In this document: positions 39,262 to 44,952 of the stretch, piece by piece | How the letters are laid out: every line of letters starts with the position of its first letter | How positions within the stretch are numbered: position 1 is the stretch's first letter | NCBI RefSeq assembly: GCF_015624505.1 | Contig: NZ_CP061379.1 | Coordinates: 4,402,001-4,466,000, forward strand | Source: Bradyrhizobium commune | GTDB lineage: Bacteria; Pseudomonadota; Alphaproteobacteria; Rhizobiales; Xanthobacteraceae | Direction: 5' to 3' | DNA length: 64,000 bases | Program-made: the position numbers and the translations under genes | The notes under the pieces: generated by a model | Database searches by the model: none | What the model saw: the letters and a program-made list of their open reading frames with translations, nothing else | Told to the model about the DNA's origin: nothing

Positions 39262-39909
39262 TTGGATTTCACAAGCGCCGCTCCCTCCATCGTCAAGTCG
39301 ATCAAGCAACGTGATCTCCTCAACACGTGGCTGCGACTCTATGCGCGCCAGCAGATTGCGCCGGCGATCTGGGAGTATCAGCCCGCGCGGCTCGAGGAAG
39401 AGCTGTCCGATCTCATCTATTATACGGTCGACCATTCGACGCCGACGCCGCGCCTGACCATTCAGAGCGAAGGCTCGCGCATCTCGCGCGCCTACGGGCA
39501 TACCGGCAAGGGTATCCTGCTGAACGACTATGTCGGGCCGCGGCTCGCGCCCTTCGTGATGCCGGTCTATCACGAATGCGTCGCGCGCGGCCTTCCGGTC
39601 TACAGTGTTGCCGATGTCGACGACATCTACGGCCGCGTCGTCGCCTATGAACGGCTGCTGCTGCCGTTCCTGACCTACGACAAGGTCAGCCACGTCATTG
39701 CTTCGCTCAAAACGTTCTGCGAGGACGGCGGCTTCGAGATCAAGAATCTGATGCGCGGAAATGACGCTCCGCCGCGCCCCAAGCTGCGCGTCGTGATCGA
39801 GCACGACCTTTTCCACCGCGCGCCCGGCCGCATCGCGCCAGCTGAATTGATCGAATTCGCCGATCAGCCCGGCGCGAGCGTCACCTCCGAGATCATAGAG
39901 CTGAATTAG
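39262..39909 (+). CDS. PAS-like hypothetical protein
   Basis: 215-aa protein DFTSAAPSIVKSIKQRDLLN onward. The middle YGHTGKGILLNDYVGPRLAP and the bidirectional helix-strand pattern fit the PAS-type domain family (PAS_5-like) common in Bradyrhizobium and Caulobacter relatives; I am not certain. TTG 39262 gives the family-like N-terminus, but the ribosome site is weak, and the frame is open back to 39112. Its stop overlaps the convergent ArsC-like gene by 4 bp. Confidence 0.68.
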   Translation: MDFTSAAPSIVKSIKQRDLLNTWLRLYARQQIAPAIWEYQPARLEEELSDLIYYTVDHSTPTPRLTIQSEGSRISRAYGHTGKGILLNDYVGPRLAPFVMPVYHECVARGLPVYSVADVDDIYGRVVAYERLLLPFLTYDKVSHVIASLKTFCEDGGFEIKNLMRGNDAPPRPKLRVVIEHDLFHRAPGRIAPAELIEFADQPGASVTSEIIELN

Positions 39910-40271
39910 CCCTTGCGCGATTTGGCGCCGACTTCCTTCTCATAGATATCCGGCTTGAAGCCAACCAGCAGCTTGCCGCCGATTTCGAGCACCGGTCGCT
40001 TGATCATCGATGGTTGCGCTAGCATCAGCGCCAGCGCCTTCTTCTCGGTCAAGCCGTCCTTGTCGGCCTCGGGCAGCTTCTTGAAGGTCGTGCCGGCGCG
40101 ATTGAGCAATGTCTCCCAGCCGAGCTTGTCGCTCCACTGCCTGAGCTTGTCCTTCTCCACGCCCGCCGCCTTGTAGTCGTGGAACTCGTAGGCGACGCCG
40201 TGGGTGTCGAGCCAGGTGCGCGCTTTCTTCATGGTGTCGCAGTTCTTGATGCCGTAGATGATGTTGGGCAA
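39906..40271 (-). CDS. ArsC/Spx-family reductase-like protein (YffB type)
   Basis: 121-aa thioredoxin-fold protein: PNIIYGIKNCDTMKKARTWL has the single N-terminal Cys of the YffB/ArsC-like group, and SMIKRPVLEIGGKLLVGF carries the conserved cis-Pro region and Arg. Lacks the C-terminal extra cysteines of true arsenate reductases; may be a glutathione-dependent thiol reductase. TTG 40271 follows GAGGG 5 nt upstream; a GTG at 40283 is the alternative. Confidence 0.85.
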   Translation of the reverse strand: MPNIIYGIKNCDTMKKARTWLDTHGVAYEFHDYKAAGVEKDKLRQWSDKLGWETLLNRAGTTFKKLPEADKDGLTEKKALALMLAQPSMIKRPVLEIGGKLLVGFKPDIYEKEVGAKSRKG

Positions 40272-40376
40272 GACGTCCCTCACGCATGCGTCGTGTAATG
40301 CCGCGACGTTGTACGAAACTCCGGTTCACGCGACAATATCGCGAACGAACCTGTGGAATTCCTGGACAGATATATC

Positions 40377-40748
40377 ATGCACGTCACCCACGATCCCGCC
40401 GCAGCCGCGTCGTCGATCATCGACTTCAACACCTTCCTCGCGGTCGATATCCGCGTCGGCACGATCGTCGATGCCAAACCGTTTCCGGAGGCGCGCAAGC
40501 CCGCCTGGCGGCTGTGGATCGATTTCGGTCCCGCGATCGGCGTGCGCAAGAGCTCGGCGCAGATCACCGAAAATCACCCGATCGAGACGCTCGTGGGACA
40601 ACAGGTCGCGGCCGTCGTCAACTTCCCGCCGCGCCAGATCGGACCGGTCGTCTCGGAGGTGCTGACACTCGGTTTCCCCGACGCCGACGGCAAGGTCGTG
40701 CTGATGCAGCCGAGCAAGCCGGTGCCGAACGGCGGGCGGCTGTTCTAG
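40377..40748 (+). CDS. csaA: tRNA-binding protein CsaA
   Basis: 123-aa protein with an OB-fold tRNA-binding domain like the C-terminal part of bacterial methionyl-tRNA synthetase: VDIRVGTIVDAKPFPEARKP, KSSAQITENH and the C-terminal QPSKPVPNGGRLF. CsaA forms dimers and was described as a chaperone linked to secretion in Bacillus. Start at 40377 is the second methionine of the frame and gives the family length. Confidence 0.9.
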   Translation: MHVTHDPAAAASSIIDFNTFLAVDIRVGTIVDAKPFPEARKPAWRLWIDFGPAIGVRKSSAQITENHPIETLVGQQVAAVVNFPPRQIGPVVSEVLTLGFPDADGKVVLMQPSKPVPNGGRLF

Positions 40749-40846
40749 CGGCGGACATCGCCTTCGCAGCCCGGCCAGTCATCGCCTCATCCGTGTGTTT
40801 CGTCCGCCAAGCCTGTCCGGGCTTGACCAAAATCCTATGCTCCAAT

Positions 40847-40934
40847 ATAAATGACTGACTGATTGTTTTTTATATATTAAGCTTTGTTCAGGCTGATTTC
40901 GGCGAATCTGAAAAACGATCGATCTGTCATTTAT
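40847..40934. promoter_or_regulatory. separated inverted half-sites upstream of a tetR gene
   Basis: ATAAATGAC (40847-40855) and its exact reverse complement GTCATTTAT (40926-40934) are 70 bp apart in the AT-rich control region of the tetR-TSUP operon. The right half ends 15 bp before the tetR start. They could be half-sites bound by two dimers or joined by looping. Each half-site alone is short, so chance is possible. Confidence 0.35.
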
Positions 40935-40949
40935 TTATGGACAGGACGG

Positions 40950-41582
40950 ATGCCCAAGATCAGCGACAAGAAGCGCGAAGACCGGCGCCAGCAGATCCTC
41001 GAAGCTGCTCTCGCCTGCTTCTCCGATGACGGCTTTCACCAGACCGGCATGGCCGACATCGTGAAACGGTCGGGCCTGAGCCACGGCGCGGTCTATCTCT
41101 ACTTCCAGAGCAAGGACGACCTGATCGAGGCGCTGGCCGACGACCGGCATCGGCGCGAGGCCGTGCTCAACTCGGTCGCGCAAGGGTCCGGCGATCCGAT
41201 CGAAGGACTTCACGCGCTGGTCCGCGTCTACGCGCAATGGCTGACCGATCCCGCCGGCGAAGCGCGGCGCCGCGTCGGCATCCACGGCTGGGCCGAGGCG
41301 CTGCGCAACCGCCGCGTCCGCACCAGCGTCATCGAGGGCACCGACATGCCGCGCGCCCTGATCGTGGCGCTGGTCGAGCGTGGCCAGCATGACGGGCTCA
41401 TGAAGCGCGACCTCGCTGCGGACGCCATCGCGCGCGTGCTGATGGCGATCTTCCATGGCCTTGTGCTGCAAAAATGCTGGGGCGAGAACTTGGACGTAGA
41501 GGCCTGCACGACGGCGGTCGGCCGCGTCATCGATGGATTTCGCATGACCAAGCCGGACGTCAGGCGACGAACCAGGGCTTGA
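40950..41582 (+). CDS. TetR-family regulator
   Basis: 210-aa TetR protein with a strongly conserved DNA-binding domain (RRQQILEAALACFSDDGFHQ, then GMADIVKRSGLSHGAVYLYF; HTH about 30-50). Start at 40950 with AGGA 5 nt upstream. The next gene starts 3 bp after its stop, so it probably controls the TSUP transporter. Confidence 0.9.
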   Translation: MPKISDKKREDRRQQILEAALACFSDDGFHQTGMADIVKRSGLSHGAVYLYFQSKDDLIEALADDRHRREAVLNSVAQGSGDPIEGLHALVRVYAQWLTDPAGEARRRVGIHGWAEALRNRRVRTSVIEGTDMPRALIVALVERGQHDGLMKRDLAADAIARVLMAIFHGLVLQKCWGENLDVEACTTAVGRVIDGFRMTKPDVRRRTRA

Positions 41583-41585
41583 GCG

Positions 41586-42368
41586 ATGTTTGTGACCCAC
41601 GACCTGCTCGCAGGAATCGGCGTCGGCCTCATCAGCGGGCTGGCATCGGGCTTCACAGGCACGAGCCCGGGCGGCGGCCTTGTCATTTTCTCCGTGCTGC
41701 TGCTCGGCGCGGAGCAGCACATGGCCCAGGGCACATCGCTGATCGCGCAGGTGCCGCCGACGGGCCTCGCCGGTGTACGCCGTTACTGGCAGAGCGGCAA
41801 TCGCAGCCCGCTGCAATGGATCGTCTGGATCGGCATCGGATTCCTCGTTGGCGGCGCGGGCGGCGGCTACGCCGCAGCCGCCGTATCCGACGCGATCCTG
41901 CAATGGACCTACGTCGTCTACCTCGTCGCGCTGATCGCTGCGCTGGTGCTCCGCCGTGACCGCAAGGACGGCAGCCACGAGGCTGACAATCCCAAGGAAT
42001 TGCCCTGGCTCCCGCTCTTCCTCATCGGCATGCTGGCGGGCTTTTCCTCCGGCTTCATGGGCATCGGCGGCGGCCTCGCGATCACGGTCGGCCTCGCCGC
42101 CGGGCTCCGTGTGCCGCAGCATCAGGCGCAACTCGTCAGCCTGATCTTCTCGATTATCCCGACCAATATTCCGGCGGCCTGGATCTACTGGAGCAAGGGG
42201 GTCATGGTCGGCTGGCCGGCCATCATCGGCATTCTTGCCGGCCTCTGGATCGGCACCGATTCCGGTGCGCGCATGGCCAATGGCGTCAGCAAATCGGTGC
42301 TGCGCCGGACCATGATCGCCCTCGTCGCGCTGATGGCAATCTACATGACCTACAAGGCGCTGAACTGA
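41586..42368 (+). CDS. TSUP-family (TauE/SafE) membrane transporter
   Basis: 260-aa protein with about eight hydrophobic helices and the twofold repeat typical of TSUP: GLASGFTGTSPGGGLVIFS near the start and GFSSGFMGIGGGLAITVG in the second half. Substrate is likely a sulfur-containing or organic anion. It is the second gene of a tetR-TSUP operon; regulation by the exported compound is inferred. Confidence 0.9.
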   Translation: MFVTHDLLAGIGVGLISGLASGFTGTSPGGGLVIFSVLLLGAEQHMAQGTSLIAQVPPTGLAGVRRYWQSGNRSPLQWIVWIGIGFLVGGAGGGYAAAAVSDAILQWTYVVYLVALIAALVLRRDRKDGSHEADNPKELPWLPLFLIGMLAGFSSGFMGIGGGLAITVGLAAGLRVPQHQAQLVSLIFSIIPTNIPAAWIYWSKGVMVGWPAIIGILAGLWIGTDSGARMANGVSKSVLRRTMIALVALMAIYMTYKALN

Positions 42369-42370
42369 TC

Positions 42371-43075
42371 TCAAGGCCGCTTCGGAATGTTCAGCCCGCG
42401 CTGCACGGCGGGGCGCGCCAGCCCGCGTTCAAGCCAGGCACCGACCGACTTGAACTGGCTGAACTCGACGAGGTCGCCCGCGCCGTAGAAGCCGACGAGA
42501 TTGCGCACCCAGCCGAGCATGGAGATGTCGGCGATGGTATACTCGTCATCCATGAACCATTGCCGGCCGGCAAGATGCGTCTCCATCACGCCGAGCAGGC
42601 GCTTGGCCTCGCTTACGTAGCGGTCCCGCGGCCGCTTGTCCTCGAAATCCTTGCCGGCGAATTTGTGGAAGAAGCCGACCTGGCCGAACATCGGCCCGAT
42701 GCCGCCCATCTGGAAATGCACCCACTGGATGGTCTGGTAGCGGCGCGCGGCATCGAGCGGCAGCAGCATGCCGGTCTTCTCCGCGAGGTATTGCAGCATC
42801 GCCCCGGACTCGAACAGCGGCAGCGGCTTGCCGCCGGGACCGTTGGGGTCGAGCATCGCCGGGATCTTGCCGTTCGGATTGAGTGAAAGGAATTCCGGCG
42901 TCTTCTGGTCGTCCTTGCCGAAATCGACGAGGTGGACCTCGTAAGGCAGTCCGGTCTCTTCCAGCATGATCGAGACCTTGACGCCGTTCGGCGTCGGCAA
43001 GGAATAGAGCTGGAGCAACTCGGGATGCTTGGCCGGCCAGCGCTTGGTGATGGGAAAGGCGGAGAGATCGGACAT
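42371..43075 (-). CDS. glutathione S-transferase family protein (YghU-like)
   Basis: 234-aa protein: N-terminal thioredoxin-like domain (LQLYSLPTPNGVKVSIMLEE, NPNGKIPAMLDP, FESGAMLQYLAE) and helical C-terminal domain (MDDEYTIADISMLGWVRN). The TPNGVK segment and general length fit YghU-type disulfide-bond oxidoreductases rather than classical GSTs. Start chosen at 43075. Convergent with the TSUP gene. Confidence 0.88.
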   Translation of the reverse strand: MSDLSAFPITKRWPAKHPELLQLYSLPTPNGVKVSIMLEETGLPYEVHLVDFGKDDQKTPEFLSLNPNGKIPAMLDPNGPGGKPLPLFESGAMLQYLAEKTGMLLPLDAARRYQTIQWVHFQMGGIGPMFGQVGFFHKFAGKDFEDKRPRDRYVSEAKRLLGVMETHLAGRQWFMDDEYTIADISMLGWVRNLVGFYGAGDLVEFSQFKSVGAWLERGLARPAVQRGLNIPKRP

Positions 43076-43138
43076 CGGAACCTTCGATCCAAAGTTGAGG
43101 CGCATCTAATCTAGGCGAGGCGTCGCATGACGCAAGCG

Positions 43139-43804
43139 TCAGTAGTTGATTTCCATCCGCAATCCGCGTGGATCCTCTTCCCCGCCGATACGCTCCTTGC
43201 TGTCGCGAGCGGCGACTGCGCAAGCACAGGCGTCGATGAGATCATCGCGGCCGATGCCGGTGCGGTGACGCCACGTCAGCCATTTCGGCAACCGCGTGAA
43301 CCCGCGTTGCGCCAGCACGGCGATGCGTTGCTCGCGCCCTTGCGCCGATGTCTTCTTGGCAAGCCGGACCCGACCTGCCAGATTCCAGAAGATCAATTCC
43401 GGATGCGCTTCGCCGATCGTCGCTTGCCGTTCCGGTGTCATGAACTCGTCGACCTCCCTCAGCTTGTCCCTGATATTCCAGAGTTGCGCCGACACACCCT
43501 TGTCGTCACGCTGCCAGTAGTCCTCATTCGCCGTTGCCATGTCTGAAAACAGCCAGAGACCCCGGCGCGCGCCCAGGAAGACGGCGGGACCGACCAATTT
43601 GCGCGCCTCCTCGTCGCAGCGACGGTAGCCACTCGCTTCTAATCCGATCGGCATGTCGATCATCGCGCGCGCATGCGGCATCACGAGCAGTCGCGTGAGA
43701 CCCGGCGAATAATCAAACCCGTGATCGCCGCGATCGTCGATCCAGGCTGCGACCCAGCCGAAGCGAAATCCATCGAGGCCGAGATAGCTTGGCACGCTCT
43801 CCAT
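43139..43804 (-). CDS. DUF429 protein (predicted RNase H-like fold)
   Basis: 221-aa protein. GLDGFRFGWVAAWIDD at the start has the conserved acidic residue of the RNase H-like fold, and MIDMPIGLEASGYRRCDEEAR and GRDDLIDACACAVAA add the other family blocks of DUF429. Function unknown. AGGA 5 nt upstream favours ATG 43804 over 43810. It is transcribed away from the RNA-repair locus. Confidence 0.82.
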   Translation of the reverse strand: MESVPSYLGLDGFRFGWVAAWIDDRGDHGFDYSPGLTRLLVMPHARAMIDMPIGLEASGYRRCDEEARKLVGPAVFLGARRGLWLFSDMATANEDYWQRDDKGVSAQLWNIRDKLREVDEFMTPERQATIGEAHPELIFWNLAGRVRLAKKTSAQGREQRIAVLAQRGFTRLPKWLTWRHRTGIGRDDLIDACACAVAARDSKERIGGEEDPRGLRMEINY

Positions 43805-43849
43805 CCACATCCTGTCGTCAGTGTCTTGAAATTTTCACACGCGTCTCGC

Positions 43850-43878
43850 TTGACATCCGCAAGTTGCAGGCGTATTTC
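43850..43878 (+). promoter_or_regulatory. sigma70-type promoter upstream of the RNA-repair locus
   Basis: TTGACA (43850-43855), 17-bp spacer, TATTTC (43873-43878). The -35 is perfect consensus. It points towards the Ro60 locus and is divergent from the DUF429 gene. Transcription would start near 43885. Confidence 0.6.
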
Positions 43879-43884
43879 CCGCGG

Positions 43885-44081
43885 CCTCGCGAGCACTTCC
43901 GTTCGTGAAATCGATGAACCCGATGATGAAGCACAGCTACGAAAGATTTGCGCGACTGTCGAACGGCCTACGGCCGATCGATTGCGCATGCCCGGCTCAT
44001 GGGAGCGATCTTGCCTGACCGCAAGATCGACAGTCCGCTTCTCACGGACCCTCCCGAGCCTGCCGCTCCGGAGGGTTTTTT
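43885..44081 (+). ncRNA. candidate structured small transcript upstream of the Y RNA array
   Basis: Between a good promoter (43850-43878) and a strong intrinsic terminator (44048-44081) lie about 195 nt without a normal gene. The sequence can fold: GACTGTCG (43954-43961) pairs with CGACAGTC (44028-44035), enclosing a 9-bp hairpin CGATCTTGC/GCAAGATCG near 44006-44029. It also holds a 34-codon frame from ATG 43914 to 44018 with a CACPAHG segment but no ribosome site. So it may be a small RNA or a small mRNA; the structure slightly favours RNA. Family not recognised. The overlap of the two stems at CGA is one base-pair choice I could not resolve by hand. Confidence 0.42.
44048..44081 (+). terminator. 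intrinsic terminator
   Basis: ACCCTCC (44048-44054) pairs with GGAGGGT (44070-44076), with a nested GAGC/GCTC stem inside, followed by six T. There is no plus-strand protein gene before it other than a possible 34-codon frame. Confidence 0.85.
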
Positions 44082-44206
44082 CTTGCCCACCGTGCGGCCC
44101 GTTCGAACATCCCGGCATTGGCCGGAACGGGAGACCCGGATCCCGGGGGCTCGCGCTCGAGAAGCGCGTGCCCAAATGCGCGGGGCCTGCCGGAGGGAAC
44201 AAGGCG

Positions 44207-44290
44207 ATGAGCCGGACACCGATGGCAGAGCGAACCCGAATGGTTCGCAACATGCGGCGCGTCGACAGCGCCGCGATCGAATTTTTGTAA
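44207..44290 (+). CDS. possible 27-aa basic peptide
   Basis: ATG 44207 follows a good ribosome site GGAGGG 9 nt upstream and encodes MSRTPMAERTRMVRNMRRVD, then SAAIEFL. It ends 33 bp before the first Y RNA. It could be a leader peptide for the array, or a chance frame. No homologue recognised. Confidence 0.3.
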   Translation: MSRTPMAERTRMVRNMRRVDSAAIEFL

Positions 44291-44322
44291 ATCGGTTTGC
44301 CGCGAGGCTCGCGGCTCAACCG

Positions 44323-44505
44323 ACGCTGGTGGTGAAGATTTCGGATACTTCCTCCACGGTAAAGCGGGTTCGAACCCCGCCTTTGACACACGCACCGGGA
44401 TGCGACCTCGGGAGAGGCTTGCACGCGGCCCGGCGCAGGATCCGTCCGCAAGGACGGCGCCTGTGTTGTCGTCACTGAGAGCCGAGATCGCCTGTTCCCC
44501 AGCGT
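44323..44505 (+). ncRNA. Y RNA 1 of the Ro60-associated array (degenerate tRNA-like module)
   Basis: A 183-nt RNA closed by a perfect 7-bp stem ACGCTGG (44323-44329) / CCAGCGT (44499-44505). Next to it, GGTG (44331-44334) pairs with CGCC (44489-44492), AAG bulges on the 5' strand and TGTTC lies opposite on the 3' strand; CGG (44342-44344) then pairs with CCG (44482-44484). Inside is a perfect T-arm (GCGGG-TTCGAAC-CCCGC, 44364-44380), then a CGCA/TGCG hairpin where the acceptor would be and a CCTC-GGGA-GAGG stem where the D-arm would be, so the tRNA module has partly decayed. A variable hairpin CCGTCC-GCAA-GGACGG (44442-44457) follows. Confidence 0.78.
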
Positions 44506-44537
44506 ACCCATCAACGGCCGGCGCGAAAGCATCGGCC

Positions 44538-44620
44538 TGGCGGTGGTGAAGATGTCTGTTACTTCGTCTGTGAAACGACCGCCCCTTCGGGGCAGCGACA
44601 GCATCGCCCGTTCCCCGCCA
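44538..44620 (+). ncRNA. Y RNA 2 of the array (short, no tRNA-like module)
   Basis: An 83-nt unit with outer stem TGGCGG (44538-44543) / CCGCCA (44615-44620), then T, GGTG (44545-44548) with CGCC (44605-44608), bulged AAG, ATG (44552-44554) with CAT (44602-44604), and CTGT (44556-44559) with ACAG (44598-44601). CGTTC lies on the 3' strand between the two stems. Instead of a tRNA-like module it holds only a short hairpin GCCCC-TTC-GGGGC (44581-44593). It resembles the minimal Ro-binding part of a Y RNA. Confidence 0.72.
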
Positions 44621-44626
44621 ACCCCA

Positions 44627-44789
44627 TCACGGTCCGTGGTGAAGATTTCTGTTACTTCGCCTATCACGCGAGAGGTCGCGGGTTCGAATCCCGCCCGGTG
44701 TACCATGCACCGGTAGCTCAGTGGCCAGAGCGCTTTCCGGCAAGCTTTCGCTTGCCGGGTCTCAGCAATCGCCCGTTCCCGGATCGTGA
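44627..44789 (+). ncRNA. Y RNA 3 of the array (complete tRNA-like module)
   Basis: A 163-nt RNA. Outer 10-bp stem TCACGGTCCG (44627-44636) / CGGATCGTGA (44780-44789), with one G-U. GGTG (44638-44641) pairs with CGCC (44770-44773), AAG bulges, and ATT/AAT and CTG/CAG continue the helix. Inside, in permuted order: variable-loop-like AGGTC, T-arm GCGGG-TTCGAAT-CCCGC (44678-44694), a full 7-bp acceptor stem CCGGTGT (44695-44701) / GCACCGG (44707-44713) joined by loop ACCAT, TA (positions 8-9 of a tRNA) and D-arm GCTC-AGTGGCCA-GAGC (44716-44731). A 9-bp variable hairpin (44737-44758) follows. This is a tRNA mimic with joined ends, as in YrlA-type Y RNAs. Confidence 0.87.
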
Positions 44790-44805
44790 CCCTTTCGTCG
44801 CCACC

Positions 44806-44913
44806 GCCGGTGGTGAAGAGCGCTGTTACTTCGCTGTCGGAGGTTCGAGCCCTCCCGGACACTTGTCCGTAGCTCAGTTGGTAGAGCACGATCAGCCTCG
44901 CTTGTTCCCCGGC
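44806..44913 (+). ncRNA. Y RNA 4 of the array (tRNA-like module with shortened acceptor)
   Basis: A 108-nt RNA ending 40 bp before the rsr start. Outer stem GCCGG (44806-44810) / CCGGC (44909-44913); GGTG (44812-44815) pairs with CGCT (44899-44902) using G-U; AAG bulge; CTG/CAG. Inside: T-arm GGAGG-TTCGAGC-CCTCC (44839-44855), a 5-bp acceptor CGGAC (44856-44860) / GTCCG (44865-44869) with tetraloop ACTT, TA, and the canonical D-arm GCTC-AGTTGGTA-GAGC (44872-44887). TGTTC lies on the 3' strand. No extra variable hairpin is present. Confidence 0.85.
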
Positions 44914-44952
44914 ACCTGTTTTCATTCCATCATCAACCCAGAGGAGGCCGTC

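Noticed and set aside
43914..44018. 34-codon gene in the transcript before the Y RNAs
   Set aside because: No ribosome site and the region folds into stems; kept only as an alternative to a small RNA.
44098..44167. A fifth Y RNA between the terminator and unit 1
   Set aside because: There are hairpins (CCCGTTC/GAACGGG and GCGCT/AGCGC) and a GTTCGAAC string, but no GGUGAAG partner with CGCC and no T-arm with paired ends could be placed.
44660..44900. Ordinary tRNA genes
   Set aside because: T-arm and D-arm are perfect, but the order is permuted, there is no anticodon arm in place, and the acceptor strands are joined by a loop. They fit tRNA-like modules of Y RNAs better. Covalent tRNA permutation as in algae and archaea needs processing signals that I do not see.
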